Shown here in pieces: positions 63,267 through 64,000 of a stretch of DNA of 64,000 nucleotides. Source of the stretch: UBA2588 sp002339805 (lineage in GTDB: Bacteria > Chloroflexota > Dehalococcoidia > Lucifugimonadales > UBA3495); assembly GCA_045562555.1 (NCBI GenBank), contig JBJKVO010000015.1, positions 434,001 to 498,000 of the forward strand, in the 5' to 3' direction. The position numbers and the translations under genes are program-made. The notes beneath the pieces are model-generated. The model searched no databases. It saw only the letters and a program-made list of their open reading frames with translations, and had not been told where the DNA came from. Each line of letters begins with the position of its first letter. Position 1 is the first letter of the stretch.

Positions 63267-63737
63267 ATGACTAATAGACGACAAATTCATATAAGGTTTA
63301 CTGGTCAACAGACAGGATCTTTCCCTTCGTTGGAACGTGATGATTTGATCAGTGATATCTCGGATGATAATGAGAGATCAGAAGCAGGTGACGTTGAAGG
63401 ACTGTATGTAATAAGCGTAGCTGCGAGAATCCTGGAAATGCATCCTCAAACCTTACGCAAATATGAACGCCTGGGCTTAGTGAATCCGAATAGAACCATT
63501 GGTATGTTGCGTTTATATTCCAGAGAAGACATACGTAAACTGATGGTTATTAAACACCTTATGGAAAACGTAGGATTAAATCTGGCTGGAGTGGAGTTTG
63601 TTTTGTCTATGATTGGGAACCTTTCTGTTTTTAAAGAACGGATGAATAATTTGATTTCTGGGCAAAAAAATATTGAGAATTTGAATCAGGAGTTGGATAA
63701 TTTATTTGCTAGTTTTAATTTACCATTAGAGATATAG
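63267..63737 (+). CDS. hspR: Heat-shock repressor, MerR family
   Basis: 156 aa from the ATG at 63267. MerR-type winged helix VISVAARILEMHPQTLRKYERLGLVNPNRT (about residues 47-75) with LRLYSREDIRKLMVIKHLMENVGLNLAGVEFVL, then a helical coiled-coil-like C-terminus. The frame remains open upstream to 63198, but the promoter and operator (63209-63238) lie inside that extension, so the true start must be downstream of about 63245. HspR represses dnaK-type heat-shock operons with DnaK as corepressor. grpE follows 14 nt later. Confidence 0.9.
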   Translation: MTNRRQIHIRFTGQQTGSFPSLERDDLISDISDDNERSEAGDVEGLYVISVAARILEMHPQTLRKYERLGLVNPNRTIGMLRLYSREDIRKLMVIKHLMENVGLNLAGVEFVLSMIGNLSVFKERMNNLISGQKNIENLNQELDNLFASFNLPLEI

Positions 63738-63751
63738 GAATTTCAGAATAT

Positions 63752-64000
63752 ATGACAGATGATCAAGAAATACAAAAAGATTTAGATGATTCACAAATCA
63801 ATGCAGATCAAATAAATGTTGAATCTATGACTATTGAGCAATTAATAGAAGCTCTAGGTACGGAGAGAGAAGCTAATAATGCTCAATTAGAATCTACTCA
63901 AAGGGCGCAAGCTGAATTGGCTAATTATAAAAAACGCTCAGAAGAACAGAGGATAGCTGAAATACAATTCTTGAATGCTAGTTTGCTTGCAAAGTTACTC
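63752..64000 (+). CDS. grpE: GrpE nucleotide-exchange factor, N-terminal part
   Basis: 83 codons visible before the window ends, no stop. Acidic, disordered N-terminus (MTDDQEIQKDLDDSQINADQ) then the long coiled helix with AELANYKKRSEEQRIAEIQF and LNASLLAKLL, the GrpE signature. AGGAA lies about 12 nt before the ATG. Works with DnaK, whose gene is presumably just outside the window. Confidence 0.92.
   Translation, partial: MTDDQEIQKDLDDSQINADQINVESMTIEQLIEALGTEREANNAQLESTQRAQAELANYKKRSEEQRIAEIQFLNASLLAKLL

Noticed and set aside
1..64000. CRISPR arrays, tRNA or rRNA genes, insertion sequences, prophage
   Set aside because: No regularly spaced repeats, cloverleaf-like sequences, transposases or phage proteins were found.

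Overview
The window is AT-rich (about 35% GC by eye) and almost fully coding. It comes from a bacterium with 4-nt stop/start overlaps and frequent GTG/TTG starts. HspR-type rather than HrcA-type heat-shock control, a selenocysteine-containing SelD and the acyl-CoA dehydrogenase gene would suit a marine Chloroflexota (SAR202/Dehalococcoidia-like) genome. That placement is an inference and is not proven by the sequence.

Layout. (1) 1-3997, minus strand: ligA, pth and the start of a metalloprotease-like lipoprotein that runs off the left edge. (2) 4108-5271, plus: acyl-CoA dehydrogenase, convergent (2-bp gap) with a minus-strand bicupin at 5274-5963. (3) 6018-60727, minus: about 54.7 kb of tightly packed surface-glycan genes. 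They are headed by a winged-helix regulator (61365-60727) and a NusG/RfaH-like antiterminator (60727-60152), so the block looks like one very long operon. (4) 61503-64000, plus: selD, a sulfite-oxidase-like molybdoenzyme gene, hspR, and the start of grpE at the right edge.

The glycan locus contains a PglC/WbaP-type initiating sugar-phosphate transferase, a PglK-like ABC flippase candidate, many glycosyltransferases, UDP-sugar epimerases and a UDP-sugar dehydrogenase. It also has a CDP-3,6-dideoxyhexose branch (rfbH intact, rfbF and rfbG full of frameshifts) and an unusually rich set of ulosonic-acid genes (NeuC, two NeuB-type synthases, two NeuA-type and one KdsB-type cytidylyltransferase, and a KdsC-type phosphatase). 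Decorating enzymes include a carbamoyltransferase, formyltransferase, PIG-L deacetylase, amidotransferase, methyltransferases and a sulfotransferase-fold protein.

The most interesting part is 44553-50258. Five genes (PEP-synthase-like dikinase, class I amidotransferase, LicC-like nucleotidyltransferase, methyltransferase, CysC-like kinase) reproduce the Campylobacter jejuni capsule O-methyl phosphoramidate pathway (Cj1418, Cj1417, Cj1416, a Cj1419/1420-type methyltransferase, Cj1415), in that order. A sulfotransferase-fold gene sits directly upstream. I propose that this organism makes a P-N-bonded phosphoramidate decoration on its glycan, perhaps transferred by the sulfotransferase-like enzyme from a 3'-phospho-CDP-amidate donor.

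Other highlights: selD has an in-frame TGA followed by a perfect 8-bp SECIS-like hairpin. The hspR promoter is near-consensus and overlaps a HAIR-type operator, which fixes the hspR start. The glycan regulator has a strong promoter placed so close to its start codon that the mRNA may be leaderless. A block of indels with raised GC at 24.2-25.6 kb is either a decayed or acquired segment or a patch of poor consensus.
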